From Plasmodium malariae (taxonomy: Eukaryota > Apicomplexa > Aconoidasida > Haemosporida > Plasmodiidae), in assembly GCF_900090045.1 (NCBI RefSeq), contig NC_041788.1:496001-560000 (forward strand): 64,000 bases of DNA. The letters run 5' to 3'. The translations under genes were made by a program, and so were the position numbers. Each line of letters opens with the position of its first letter. Positions within the stretch are counted from its first letter, which is position 1. The notes below the pieces were generated by a model that was not told the origin of the DNA, did no database searches, and saw only the letters and a program-made list of their open reading frames with translations. Shown piece by piece: positions 12,777 to 23,884 of this stretch.

Positions 12777-12952
12777 CTGTGTATTTATTTCTCTTTAGGG
12801 CTGCCTTAATAAGTAAGTGGAAAACGCAAAACAATTTCTTAAAAAAGGAATTTTTGTCTTTGATTGAAAGGAAATTTAATAAGTGTAACCAACGCCTTAT
12901 TAATGACTTCTGGCCTCCTTTAGATTCAACCAAAATAGGTATTGGTGTATAA
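7531..12952 (+). CDS. DHX37: DEAH-box RNA helicase, DHR1/DHX37 type (small-subunit processome)
   Basis: Three exons are inferred: 7531-11849, 12147-12572 and 12799-12952, with GT..AG introns of 297 and 226 bases that keep frame (AG|G junctions), giving 1632 residues. Motifs: Walker A GDTGCGKST at residue 425, DEAHERS at 522, MSAT at 564, QRKGRAGR at 1017. The stretch HKKLPPGSILVFLTSQEEI is diagnostic of the DHR1/DHX37 branch rather than of splicing DEAH helicases. Helix-bundle and OB-fold segments follow, and exon 3 ends in the family-like DFWPPL. In yeast and humans this nucleolar enzyme works with UTP14 and removes U3 snoRNA from the 18S pre-rRNA. Unusual here: a Lys/Glu-rich N-terminus of about 390 residues, a Glu/Asp insertion of about 280 residues (650-930) inside the second RecA domain, and an Asn-rich insert near 1220-1304. 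M1 and M6 are alternative starts. It converges on eS7. Confidence 0.9.
12743..12772. repeat. (AT)15 microsatellite in the last DHR1 intron
   Basis: A perfect AT dinucleotide run lies between the exon 2 donor at 12573 and the exon 3 acceptor at 12798. The position just before the polypyrimidine/AG acceptor suggests repeat length could vary without altering the protein. Confidence 0.85.
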
Positions 12953-13642
12953 TATGTGTACATGCTTATATGTACATACATAAAAATATTAAGGAATAAT
13001 GCACAACAAAAGGACTTAATTTTTCGAATTGGAATATCTGTTAATGGATATCTTAAAAAAAAAAAAAAAATTTAAATGGTCACTTTTGTTAATTTATTTG
13101 AGTAATTTATTTTTATGACATACGTAATTTCACATCTAAAATAGATGTAATAAAAATAATATAATACCATTCTAAAATATAACAACAAACGGAATTTCAA
13201 GAGTTTTAAAATTTTTTAATAGATGCACTTTTCTTTACATCCTGAATTATTTAATCTGATATACATCTTTTATTTGTTTTAAATTTTTTTTTTTTTTTTT
13301 TTTTACCATACATATTTTTTAAAATACTTAACAATGGGAAAAAATACAAATAGACAACTTTTCATTTATTTTTAAATATTTTTAAACGATTATAATCAAA
13401 ATTTTCCATTTGATCTAACAATTTAAAATGCATTAAAGATTAAGTTGGTTTTTTAACTTTATATTTTTTTTTTTTTTTCAAGTATACTATTATGTTGGTA
13501 TTAAAAAAAAAAAAAAAAAATTTACATACTTACATATACATATAAATGCATTTATGTAAAATGAAGTGTTGAAACTTCTTAACAATGCGTGCTAAAATTA
13601 AAAATTAATTAAAATAAAAAATGCTAATATATATATATATCC
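12953..13642. other. Convergent 3' spacer between DHR1 and eS7
   Basis: Both flanking genes end here. The 690 bases consist of poly-A and poly-T runs (for example near 13055, 13285, 13470 and 13510) with no coding-like frame. It should hold both polyadenylation regions; no defined terminator can be pointed out. Confidence 0.6.
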
Positions 13643-14442
13643 TCATTTTTCATTAGATGGAGGTAAAGAAAATATTGTATCTCTTCTTGTAATTTTTTTA
13701 TATACAGCTGCAAAACTAATAAGTTTTTCTTCAATGTTATCTCTTTGTCTTTCTTTTGAATCTAACATTACTTTGAACACTCTTTTCCCGTCTGCTTTCA
13801 TACTTATTCTACCAAAAACAAATTGCGGTAAATTGAAAAACATGTATATACAATACACACTACATTCACGAAATGTGCAACAAATGTAAATATATTTATA
13901 TTATTAGATTATTATACACGTACATATATATATATGATATAAACGTAGAAATGAACGCACATATAAGTATTATATTTATTTATTCATTCATTCATTCATC
14001 CATACATTCATTCGTTTGTTTACCTCTTTCCAATTATTTCGCTTGGTGATACAATATCTTCCAAAACTGAATCATATACACTTGTTAAAGTTCTAGATCT
14101 TGGTATGATTTTAAAGGACTTTGTTTTTTGTTTTGCTTTTAATATGGTCCTCTTAGCCACTAACACAACATATTTCTTGGTTTTCTTTTCTAATTCATTG
14201 ATCAGTTTTCTCTGTATTTTTCTTACATACGTAACATATATTTTATAGGGAATATATATTAAAATTGTTTTTTTTTTTATTTTTTCAACTTCTATTAATT
14301 CACATGATAATAACTTTATTTCTTTCGCATCATTTTTTATATCTGACGAACTAGATAATTCTATATCAACCAAGCATTGTGCAATTTCTTTTTCTAAGTC
14401 GCTCGGATTGCTTTTCAGGATTTTATTTTTAACTGAAACCAT
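13643..14442 (-). CDS. RPS7: 40S ribosomal protein eS7 (S7)
   Basis: Two minus-strand exons are inferred, 14442-14024 and 13808-13643, joined across a 215-base GT..AG intron that preserves frame (AG|A). The product is 194 residues, the same as human eS7. The first exon carries the N-terminal part beginning MVSVKNKILKSNPSDLEKEI and the conserved core VLVAKRTIL. Exon 2 carries the typical C-terminal segment with VYKKITRRDTIFSLP. It is a component of the small ribosomal subunit, near the mRNA platform. The gene lies head to head with the 17173 gene (2.7 kb apart) and tail to tail with DHR1, another small-subunit factor. It is basic, without low-complexity inserts, as expected for a highly expressed ribosomal protein. 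Confidence 0.95.
13980..14014. repeat. TTCA tetranucleotide run in the eS7 intron
   Basis: Five or more consecutive ATTC/TTCA units with two interruptions lie just inside the 5' splice side of the eS7 intron, on the minus strand read as TGAA repeats. Confidence 0.75.
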
Positions 14443-17172
14443 TTTTTTATATTTTAATTAAAAAATTATATATAGCCTATAAAAGCATAAAATGTTTTGT
14501 TTTATTTTCCCTGTTCGTCGCCAAAAAAGGTAACGTTATAGGTTATATATACACAATGTTAGCATATAAGTTTGTATATATGAATACGTTTAAATATGTG
14601 TATTTCTTATATTCACAAATTTGCCTCTAAATGCCGTAAAATATTAATAATATATTGTTCACGCTCAGTGTGATATAATATACATCAGCACAGTTTTAAT
14701 TTTATCTTTTTGCAAAAATATGTATAATATACATAAATATATGCATATATATATATATATATACGTATGTAGGTATGTATGTAAAATTTACTTATATCTC
14801 ATAATTTTTTACAAGGCTTGAGATGATTTTATGGATTTTACATTAACCTTTTCCTTTTTTAATATTTCACATATATATATTTTTTGGTATTGTACGTTAT
14901 TTTATGTTATATAAGAATTTATTCATATGTGTTATATATAATTTCTCTCATACTGCTATATAAATATGCATACATATAATACAATATAACTATTTTTTCT
15001 CTTTTTTTCTGTATACTTTTTTGCTGTAATGAAATTTTGTGGAAAAAAAAATCAAAAGATTGTTATAATTCTTATTTACTCCAATGAATTTTATTTAAAA
15101 TCGATCAAAAAATGTAATAAATGAAATATAAATAAAGTATTTATCCTTACGATTATTTTTTTCTTTTTTAATTGTTACAAATTTTTGCAAGTTACAGTGC
15201 TCATATAAATATGAAGTAAAACCTTTCCTCCTTTTGTTCTCATGTTAATATAAATTGCAAAAAAAAAAAAAATTTACTGCTATTATTTTACCCTTTTAAC
15301 TATTATATAAGTACTTTTCACAAATTACAGATAATTAAATTTTGGTAGTTTCGTAATGATAATAATGTTTTAGAAAGTTTTCACCTTACTATTTACATTT
15401 TTCAATGTAAATCCCAGTACTACATGTGTTAACGTAAAACACCCCTAAGTACACCACCTATTGCTCCATTTTTTCTATTAAATAAAAAATAAATGTATGT
15501 GAGGAAAAGATATTGCAAAATTTAATAGAAGCAACAAAAAAATAAGCATAATATATATATTTCTTTATAGTTACATAGCTAAATTTTGAACAATTATATA
15601 CTGTAGGCTAAATTTTTTTTTTAATGGGCTTATATTCCTCGCTATATATGTTTAACACAAATTGTAATTAAGATATATGAAAAAAAAAGGAATTTTTATA
15701 ATTCTTAACTTATTTATATGTGTAATTATGCACAAAAATTGAGCCTTTGTAAAAATCAAAAAGCTTTATAACTGACAAAAACATAATTAAAAAAACGTTA
15801 CATAAACCTTATTGTGAAGTCTTTTATTTAAACAAAAAAAACTGTTTAAAAAATAGAAACCTTATTTCGTTGATAAACATAAAAAGATATACGTATATAT
15901 TACTGAGAAAATACTTATTATTATATACATAGTAAGTTAAAGAAATTTTATATTGTAGTGTGTTAAAAAAATATCATTTGAAATACCCCAGTATACTGAA
16001 ACGTATGTGCGTATATAATATTAACCTTTCGTGGTCATCAAAATTATGTTGTATGCAAGGACAAAAACTGTTTTGAAATATATTATTATGTGTAAATTCC
16101 ACATAACTATTTCAAGTTTAAAGACATCTGATGTATTTCTTTGACCGTATTCTATTATAATTTTATATCTATATTTTTAAGTAAAATTTACTGTACTTTC
16201 TTTTATGAAACTTGTGCCCTCTCGTGTTAATGTCCCATATGGTAGTGTGTTTTTATGGAATGTATCACAAAAGGTAATAACACTATTTATGGGCACTTGT
16301 ACATATATAAAATGAAGTTATATTTACTCACATTGTAAAAAGGGGAAAATGCAATATGCCAGTATTTAAAAAAAAAAAAAAGTATAAGAACATTATTTTA
16401 AATTTTCCCTTCCAGTTCCCACATATTCTCTATTAAGAAAGTTATATTTTTACGGCACAAAGGATTCAGAATCAGTACGTTAAAAGTATTTGTATCCTTG
16501 CAATACTACTCTATTATACAGTTTAAAAATTATAAAAGTGAAATTGATTGATTAGCTATACAAGAGCTTAAAAAATAGATGTATATATTCTGATTATGTT
16601 AATGCTATGTTATAAATATTATTCCTTAATGACTTTTTTCTATATATAAATTTTCATTTAATTAATATGATTTATATCATTAAATATTTTACTAACTGTT
16701 TTGTACTAGTTTTGTAGAAAATCTGTTGATATATGTGACAAAAAAAAAAATAAAAAATAAAATAAAATAAAATAACAAATTTTTAAAAAGAAATTTATCA
16801 AAAAGTGAGTTAACACCATGTAGCATAAAATAAAATGTGTTCAATACAAACCTATATACATGCTTAATAAATTATTTTTTTTTTTATTTTGTTATTATTT
16901 ATATCTAATTTAAAAAAATTTTAAACGTTTACTAGAAATTTGATGAGAACCACCCTTAGTTAAAAATAGCTCTTTTTTATAAGCAAAAAGTGGGGAGGGA
17001 TAATTAACATTAGAAGAAATAACAGATAGTAATAGAGCCTTTCTTTGGAACAGTATATTTGAATATAAATAATAAATGTACATATGTGTAACTATATGAG
17101 AATATAATATATATGTATATGTACTTATGTATGTAATTACATATCTTTATGCACGTGTATTTTCACGTTTAA
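14443..17172. promoter_or_regulatory. 2.7 kb divergent spacer upstream of eS7 and the 17173 gene
   Basis: This stretch holds the promoters of two divergent genes. It is AT-rich throughout, with an (AT)n run at about 14745-14763 and poly-A tracts near 15260, 16368 and 16740. No long frame is present. Two short coding-like islands stand out: a possible two-exon micro-gene at 16206-16467 (separate entry), and a Gly-rich minus-strand stretch at 15435-15480 that I could not extend. The G+C-richer patch near 16205-16290 is unusual for an intergenic region here. Confidence 0.55.
16206..16467 (+). CDS. Candidate two-exon micro-gene (about 34 residues), speculative
   Basis: An ATG at 16206 opens a frame reading MKLVPSRVNVPY. 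With a donor at 16243 (G|GTAGTG) and an acceptor at 16415 (CCTTCCAG), the frame continues as a second exon reading PTYSLLRKLYFYGTKDSESV and stops at 16467. The composition is much less AT-biased than the surroundings and looks protein-like. An alternative stronger donor at 16276 (AAG|GTAATA) would give a different, quickly terminated tail. Neither version matches a family I know, and upstream exons are possible. Treat as a hypothesis only. Confidence 0.2.
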
Positions 17173-19857
17173 ATGAATACATACCTGCACAAGAAGAACG
17201 TTGGTTCAAAATACTACCACATAAAAAGTAAACATTTCTTTAATAATTACAAATATGTAAAACATTTCAGCTATGCCCCAATTCCCAAAAGGGTTGGGTT
17301 CATGAAGCCAGCATTTAAGTTAAACAGAAAAGCGCAGACATATATAGTCAACGTACAATGGTTAAAAAGCAGTAACACAGAGGAAGTACAAAAATTGTGT
17401 AATAATATAAAAAAAGATGCTAATTTATTTAATAGCTATGAAATTATAGATTTAATATATTATTTAAGCAAAATATCCAACAAAAATGTTTATTTAACAA
17501 TTGAACCATTGTTATTTCATTTTTTCCGTAAATATAATACTTCAGTAAATTTAAATGGTATATCAATACATAGATTATTAAGAGTGCTAACAGAATATCA
17601 GGATTTAGTTTATAGAGAATGGATTTATTCAATTGCAAAAATTATTTCAAAAAAGCATGCCCATATCCCCATGAGAGATATTCAACTTATCTTGGATGAT
17701 TTAGCTCTATTTTACGATTTTCAAATACACTGTCATATTATTCCATTCTACAACACAATCATAAATAGAATTCATGAACTAGAAGTAAAAAGATTACCCT
17801 TTCTAATACATGTTATAGGAAGAATTGGGTGCAATAATAAGAATTTATTAGATATTCTTTATAATACTTTAAAAAAAAATATTTCAAAAAATGAGTTATA
17901 TCGGTCCGATTTTTCAGGACTCCTCCTAAGAGGATTAGCAAACCTTAAAATAAAGCCTAACAAAAATATTTTATATCAGTTATATAAACCAGTCAAAGAT
18001 GATATAAATTACACAAATATAAAATATATATCATGGTGTGCTGATGGCTTCTCTAGGCTAAATTATTTTCATCCATTACCATTACTAGTAAATCAAATAT
18101 TAAAAATGAAGGAGAAAATTTCGCAGCTAGAACTTAATGATTTCTCGTCCATACTAAATTGTATACAAGCATATATATTGATAAAACAATATGACACCTA
18201 CAATATGAAAACTATAAATTCAAACGAAAGAAATATACATTCCGATTTCAAGAACATGAAAAAATCCTATCATAACGATCAAAAAGGATCACAACAACAT
18301 AGTCGCCTTTTCGTATGCTATAGGGCATCTCATAAATTGGAATGCCACCAAGATGATCATAATAGACTTAAATATTCCGCTTCTAATGCAGATATTAATA
18401 ATTATTATAACAATAATACAAAAATATGTGGTAAAAATATAAAATGCAGTCTTCAAACCGCATATGAAAAAGACGATAATTTATGTACTAGTGAGGCTTT
18501 TAATTTGAATCAGCAAAAATTACGTCATACAGAAAATCTAGGGAAAATGCATTGCTCTACTGAACATAAGGAAATAAACCTTTTAAGAGAAGAATGTTAC
18601 GATAGTGCAGCATCAAAACAAGGGGATGAAAATAAGGAAAGTGTAGGGGGAGGGAAAAAAGGCAATACAAATTGTAACACCAGTAGTTATACTACTCTAG
18701 AAAGTAAGGAAAGCTCGCAACATTGTAATGAAGACTACTCTAGATCAATAGCGAAGGAAAAATATTTAAATGAAATACACCCTACTTATGATATTAATGA
18801 TAATCTTATATCTATGGAAGAATTATACGATATTTATAGAAAACTAGAAAATATAATTTTAGAAAAAATTACTGAAAGTATTTACAGCAGTACTCCACCC
18901 TATAGAGTTATTATGTTTGAATTATTAACCAGATTATTTAGATTTTACAAGAAACCCATAGATCTAATAGTTAACATGAATACACACAGATATGATACAT
19001 CGTTATTATTAAAATACACAAATAGTCTATCACTTATTATATCAAATAAAACCAGTAGAATTATGAGCTCATCGCAATTGTCTTTTTATGTAAATCAATA
19101 TCATATTTCAAATGAATTTTTTTTTGGAAACATATCAAATTTTGAAATATGCGCAGGGGAAGATTCGTTAAATATAGAAAAACTCAATACTAAAAGAGAA
19201 AACCAGAATGTGCAAAACAATCTGTACAAATATATAAAAGAAGAACAAACAGAAAAGAAGAGTGAAAGAGAACAGTTTGTAGAAAAAAGCGAAATTTATT
19301 GTCTTGAGGGCACAGATGAACACTTGTTAGATGAAAAAAATGCTCATTTAAATGTAAATATTCCATTACCTAAAATTTTTAAAAATTTTTTGCATTCCAT
19401 TTTTTTTAGAACTCCAGCATTGGGAGGAAGAACTATTATGTTACTATTAATTGCATTGGTAAGATTAAATTTTGGAGAGAGGGAAAAATCAGAATATTTA
19501 AATAAAATGGATACGTACATCTTACCCTTCTCTAAAGCTAAGGAAATATATAGACCTTTAACAAATTGTATTATTCGAGAAATAATTAGAAAACTAGAAA
19601 CATTTAATTCAGAGGAATTGATCATCTGTGCAATGTGTTTAAACGAATTAGATGCATTAGATTTAAACGGTGAATTATTTCCATTATTAATTGACCGATT
19701 TTTTAATTTATATAATAATAATTATATGAGTAATGATCAGGTATCACAACTGAAAGGTCTCTTCCATTTTTGGCATACCAAAAGAAGAAACATAATCGTT
19801 AATTACCTAACATTTACATCGATAAAACACTTTAAAAGTTTTATTCTTGCATAAGTT
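17173..19857 (+). CDS. Putative organellar helical-repeat (HPR/RAP-like) protein
   Basis: A single exon encodes 893 residues. The N-terminus is rich in Lys, His, Asn and Tyr without acidic residues (MNTYLHKKNVGSKYYHIKSK), as in mitochondrial presequences of Plasmodium. Residues about 75-335 and 545-890 consist of helical pairs with repeated patterns such as LLLRGLANLKIKPN and ISWCADGFSRLNYF, resembling the heptatricopeptide-type repeats of apicomplexan mitochondrial RNA-binding proteins. These proteins usually act on fragmented mitochondrial rRNA or mRNA. I see no C-terminal RAP domain. The two helical parts are separated by a low-complexity insert (about 345-537) rich in Asn, Ser, Lys and His. 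The start ATG follows the last in-frame stop region closely. Function is inferred from repeat style only; a simple uncharacterised Plasmodium protein remains possible. Confidence 0.55.
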
Positions 19858-20821
19858 TGTTTTTAAAATATGCTTTATTTTTATTTAGAGAATATACTTA
19901 TATATAAAAACATGCATATACCTGAAAACCTTTGTTTTTCCATTTTCCCCTAGTATTTCCTTACGGCTACTCATTTACAATTCAGCTTAAATGATTATTT
20001 TTTTATTTTCAAAGTAGCACATTTATATGCATATATACATATGAATATATGTATGCTTATTACTCTATAAGATTATTTAATTTTATTTACATTCTTTTTT
20101 AGTTACATTTCATCCTTTTTATTTATAATTAACATGGAAAACTTAAAATAATCTGCTTTTAAAATGAGCAAAAAATGTGCACCATCAAATATGTATTAGG
20201 GGATTGAATAATATATCTCAAAACTTAAACACTGTTAACTACAATAGTTCGAAATAAATTATTTTCTTTAAAAAAAATATTTATGTAAAAAGTAATTCTT
20301 GCATGTAAAAAATTCACAAGCAGTTGAAATAACATTAATTATTAACATACATAGATATATCCGCAAAACATGATCTTATAACATTTTTTTTTTTTTTTTT
20401 TTTTAAACATGTTCCGTATATAATTTCATGCTATCAGAGCTATACAATTGAAATTAAGTGAATAATAAATGGCAATAAATAAATGAATATGCACACTATG
20501 TTTTAAATATTTTTTTTTAGGATACTTTATATTAACAAAATCTTTCTGCTCGCTCATGCAATCCATTTATTTTTAAAAACTGTTTTCTATACTTCCGAAG
20601 CGGTATATATATATATATATAAATATAAAATAATGTTAATACATAAATATATATAAATAAATAATTATGTAAACGAATAATTGTATAACTAAATAATTAT
20701 GTAAACATATAATTTTATGAACGAACAATTACATGAACACATTTTTATGAAAAAATATATATATATATATATTCCCATTCCTTTTATTTAAGCTTGTGTA
20801 AATTAATATCAAATCTTTAAA
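19858..20821. other. 0.96 kb spacer between two plus-strand genes
   Basis: It contains the 3' flank of the 17173 gene and the promoter of the 20822 gene. Poly-T at about 20386-20404, (AT)n near 20603-20620 and 20757-20770, and repeated short ATAATTATGTAAAC-type words at 20660-20720 are visible. No coding-like frame is seen. Confidence 0.6.
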
Positions 20822-21671
20822 ATGTACACATTCGTAAAAAAGGTTTCTAAATGCTTTGCTAGCGGATTCTCCTGGTGTAAAAGGTGCAGCAATAGGCATT
20901 AATAAAAATAAATAAAATTGAGTATTTATACAAACATATACATATGCATAAATTAGCATGTTTGTACAATAGTAGTATTACATAGACAAATTTAAATAAA
21001 AATTAATTCATGATGTATGATGAACATTTTTAAAATAATTTCAGCTAAAATTATTTTATTACATATTTCAAGAAAATCTGTTCTCCTTTATTTTTATTTT
21101 AAACTACTACTACATTATTCCACTTGCCTTACCTTTTTTTTGAAACGTTTAGTTTCAGTTATCGTAAATTTTTTAATGAAGATTATTTTTGGACGAAAGC
21201 AAACGTTGGACCATTTTTCATCGGTCTTATAACGGCACCCTACTGGTTTTCAGCTTTAAAAGTATAATTTTTACTTTTTTCTTTTTAATATTGTGTACTG
21301 CGTATTGTGTATTTAGTATTTCCATAACGAAGATTCACCATTTACACAGTTGAATATTGTGTTCATATTTTCATTTTATATAAAAGTAAAATCTGAAAAT
21401 TTATTTAATAAAAGTAAAGAAAAAGCTTCATATAATGTTCATGCTTTTTTTTTTTTTTTTTTTTCATTTTTACCTTTTTTAACTATAGAATATATACTGG
21501 ACGTTGCGTTATGAACAATTAAATAAACAAGAAATATTATCTGACAGATTTACATGGTTATACGAAAGAATGCTAGAAGACGAAGTACATAAGACTCTCT
21601 TACAGAAGTTACCATCATATAATTTTAAAAATAATGGTCCAGAAAATATACTAGGGCCAAGCAAAATATGA
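20822..21671 (+). CDS. Three-exon small single-span membrane protein, likely mitochondrial
   Basis: I reconstruct exons 20822-20874, 21159-21261 and 21489-21671, with GT..AG introns in frame, giving 112 residues. Exon 1 reads MYTFVKKVSKCFASGFS, a short basic amphipathic start like a mitochondrial presequence. Exon 2 carries the only hydrophobic segment (VGPFFIGLITAPYWFSAL), preceded by NEDYFWTKAN. Exon 3 is a charged helical tail containing RFTWLYERMLEDEVHKTLL and ending GPSKI. The layout (basic start, one span, soluble helical tail) is that of accessory subunits of inner-membrane respiratory complexes or ATP synthase, but I recognise no family. The second and third exons are convincing. The first is less so: its donor (GTGTAA at 20875) has an overlapping alternative at 20877 that would break frame, and the acceptor could be 21152 instead of 21158 (two residues more). 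Confidence 0.6.
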
Positions 21672-22026
21672 CTTTCTTTTCTGAATTTTATTATCATTAT
21701 TACATCATAGATATTATAGTATTTCATTTTTTTTTTTTACTAAAAATGTTTAATTTTTACCAAAATTTTAAAATTTAAAAGAAAAAGAAAAAAAGAAAAG
21801 AAATGAAAAGAAGTATATATTTTGGAAAAGATAAATTCGTAGCCTTTTCTATGTACCTACCTAATCGTCATTGCATAAATGTCGTATCTTTATAACATAG
21901 TAATATAACGTCATGATTATCAAAAACTTTTTTTTTATTATTTTATCTTCATTATAATCATTATTGTAACAGTTACACCAGTTACAATAATTATTATTGT
22001 TAATAATTCGCAAAAACATTTGAATA
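21672..22026. promoter_or_regulatory. Short spacer and promoter before HEMK2
   Basis: The 355 bases between two co-directional genes hold poly-T/poly-A tracts and a stretch near 21955-22005 where TTATTATTG and CAGTTACA words recur. Nothing coding-like is present; it probably combines a 3' UTR with the HEMK2 promoter and leader. Confidence 0.5.
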
Positions 22027-23043
22027 ATGTCAGACTATCCCCAACTTAAAATAAATTTTGATTACATTTACAACAACGAAGAAGTTAGAAATAATGTGTA
22101 CGCACCGAGTAGTGACACGTTTACTTTTATTGAAGCACTAGAAGATGATATTGAAACCATTTCGTCGGAAGTGAATATAGCCTTAGAAATGGGGTAACTT
22201 TTAAAATAAAATAATATAATGTACAATATATAAATTTTACCGTAAAAGTTTTGCACACTTGTGGATGCGTATAAATATATACATGTATAAGTACATATAT
22301 ATATTTATATACATTTAAACATTTGTAACCAATGACCATGTAAAGAAATGTACACAAAAATGACATTGCATTACTAAAAAAAATATATATATATTATATT
22401 TGTTTTAAAGAAAGCTGAATGTAAATTCGCAGTTTTTAATGTTTATGAAGATATATATAACTTCAGTCTTTTATTCATGAACTTACATTTATATTTACAC
22501 ATATGTGCCTATCAAAATGTATTACTAAATTCTTATAGAATGGGAAGCGGTTATTTGATTTTGTCCTTATATGAGATGCTATTAAAAAGAAACAAAAAAA
22601 TTGACCTTCTTTATTGTATTGATATTAATAAAAATGCTTGTAATTGCGTAAGAAAATTAACGCGTGACAATAAAATTTCAAACGTTGAAATAATTAACAA
22701 TGACCTATTTAATAACATAAAGAAATGCCAACAGTTTGACTTAATCCTATTTAACCCACCGTATGTTGTAACTGGACAGGATGAAATGAATAGAACAGAT
22801 ATCGTATCTTCCTACGCAGGTGGAAAACATGGAAGAGAAATAATTTTGAAATTTTTATTAAGTGTTCATGAATATGTTAGTAATAACGGAGTTATTTACC
22901 TACTACTGGAAAAAAAAAACATGCCAGATGAAATTATGAATAATGAACATATAACGGACAAGTTCAATTATACAAAATTAAAAGAAAAAAAAACATTAAA
23001 TGAAACAATTTTTATATTCAAACTTACCAAAAAGTTTTCATAA
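22027..23043 (+). CDS. N6AMT1: eRF1 glutamine methyltransferase (HEMK2/N6AMT1, yeast Mtq2)
   Basis: Two exons, 22027-22193 and 22539-23043, join in frame (GG|A) across a 345-base intron and give 223 residues, close to the human enzyme (214). The N-terminus holds the family signature VYAPSSDTFTFIEALEDD (residues 24-41). The SAM-binding motif I is EMGMGSG (54-60) and spans the intron. The acidic SAM residue is D84 in YCIDINKNA, and the catalytic NPPY is at 128-131. HEMK2 with its activator TRM112 methylates the Gln of the GGQ motif of release factor eRF1 in the cytosol. Other substrates have been claimed for the human protein. The motif set is complete, so activity is expected. The gene converges on the R-SNARE gene. 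Confidence 0.92.
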
Positions 23044-23096
23044 AATTTTTCAAATATACTCAATTTTTCCTTTACCTGCCATTAGCTGCATATATG

Positions 23097-23145
<49 letters not shown>

Positions 23146-23884
23146 GTACTTGCAACATAATCAATTTAATGTAATTTGAATGCAGTTTTCACAACCAATC
23201 ATAATTTAACCTACGTAAAATTTTTTCCTTCTCGTCCTACATGCATAGTATCGCATATTTGCGGAACTGTAATATTTATTGACATGAATATTTGAAATTT
23301 ATGTTTATAAAAAATTTATAATTTAAAAAAAAAAAAAAAAATTTCCACAAACATACATTTATATATCAACTTTATTTTGATAATTTGTACTCTACTGAAT
23401 TTATGCAAAAATTATACTTTATTGGTAAATAGTAATAAACAAACAAGGAAAATATATCACATATATAATATATATATAAGCGTGGCTGCATAAATGAAGA
23501 AATAATGAAGGTTAAGCGAGAGGAAAAAGAAAAGGATGGGATATATAATGGAAGCTAAATAACATAACTTGTATATTATACAAATGAACAAATTTATATA
23601 ATAAATACCTACACCACAACATGTGAAGAGCCAACGGAATAATAACAGAACTAAAATATAACGTTTTTTCTTCAATATTTTTTTTAAAAAAACTGCTCTT
23701 TTAAAATGTTGGAGTAAAAATTAAACCATAAACTTAATAACTAATTATATATTGTAATGATTATCCATTTTGTTATCTACAAGCTTTTTAAAAAAAGCAT
23801 AGTGTCCTTTTGTATCATCCCATCGTTTCTATTTTTATAAAATGCTATTTCTATTTCTATTTTTTTTTTTTTTTTTTTTTTTTT
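23044..23884. other. Convergent spacer between HEMK2 and the R-SNARE
   Basis: Both neighbours end here. A long (TA)n run (23099-23140), poly-A at 23325-23340 and poly-T at 23861-23886 dominate. A 72-codon minus-strand hydrophobic frame at 23457-23675 exists, with Leu/Ile/Tyr content typical of AT-rich chance frames; I do not call it. Confidence 0.5.
23099..23140. repeat. (TA)21 microsatellite
   Basis: A perfect TA run lies about 55 bases after the HEMK2 stop codon, in its likely 3' UTR. Confidence 0.9.

Noticed and set aside
15435..15480. Minus-strand Gly-rich stretch (GAIGGVLRGVLR) after an acceptor-like TTTAATAG, reminiscent of a Tim17-type segment.
   Set aside because: Only about 14 codons, no upstream exon or donor that keeps the frame could be found, and the plus strand reads equally open over the same bases.
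23457..23675. 72-codon minus-strand hydrophobic frame between HEMK2 and the R-SNARE.
   Set aside because: Leu/Ile/Tyr/Phe composition is that of chance frames in AT-rich DNA; it sits in a convergent 3' spacer with no clear leader or conserved motif.
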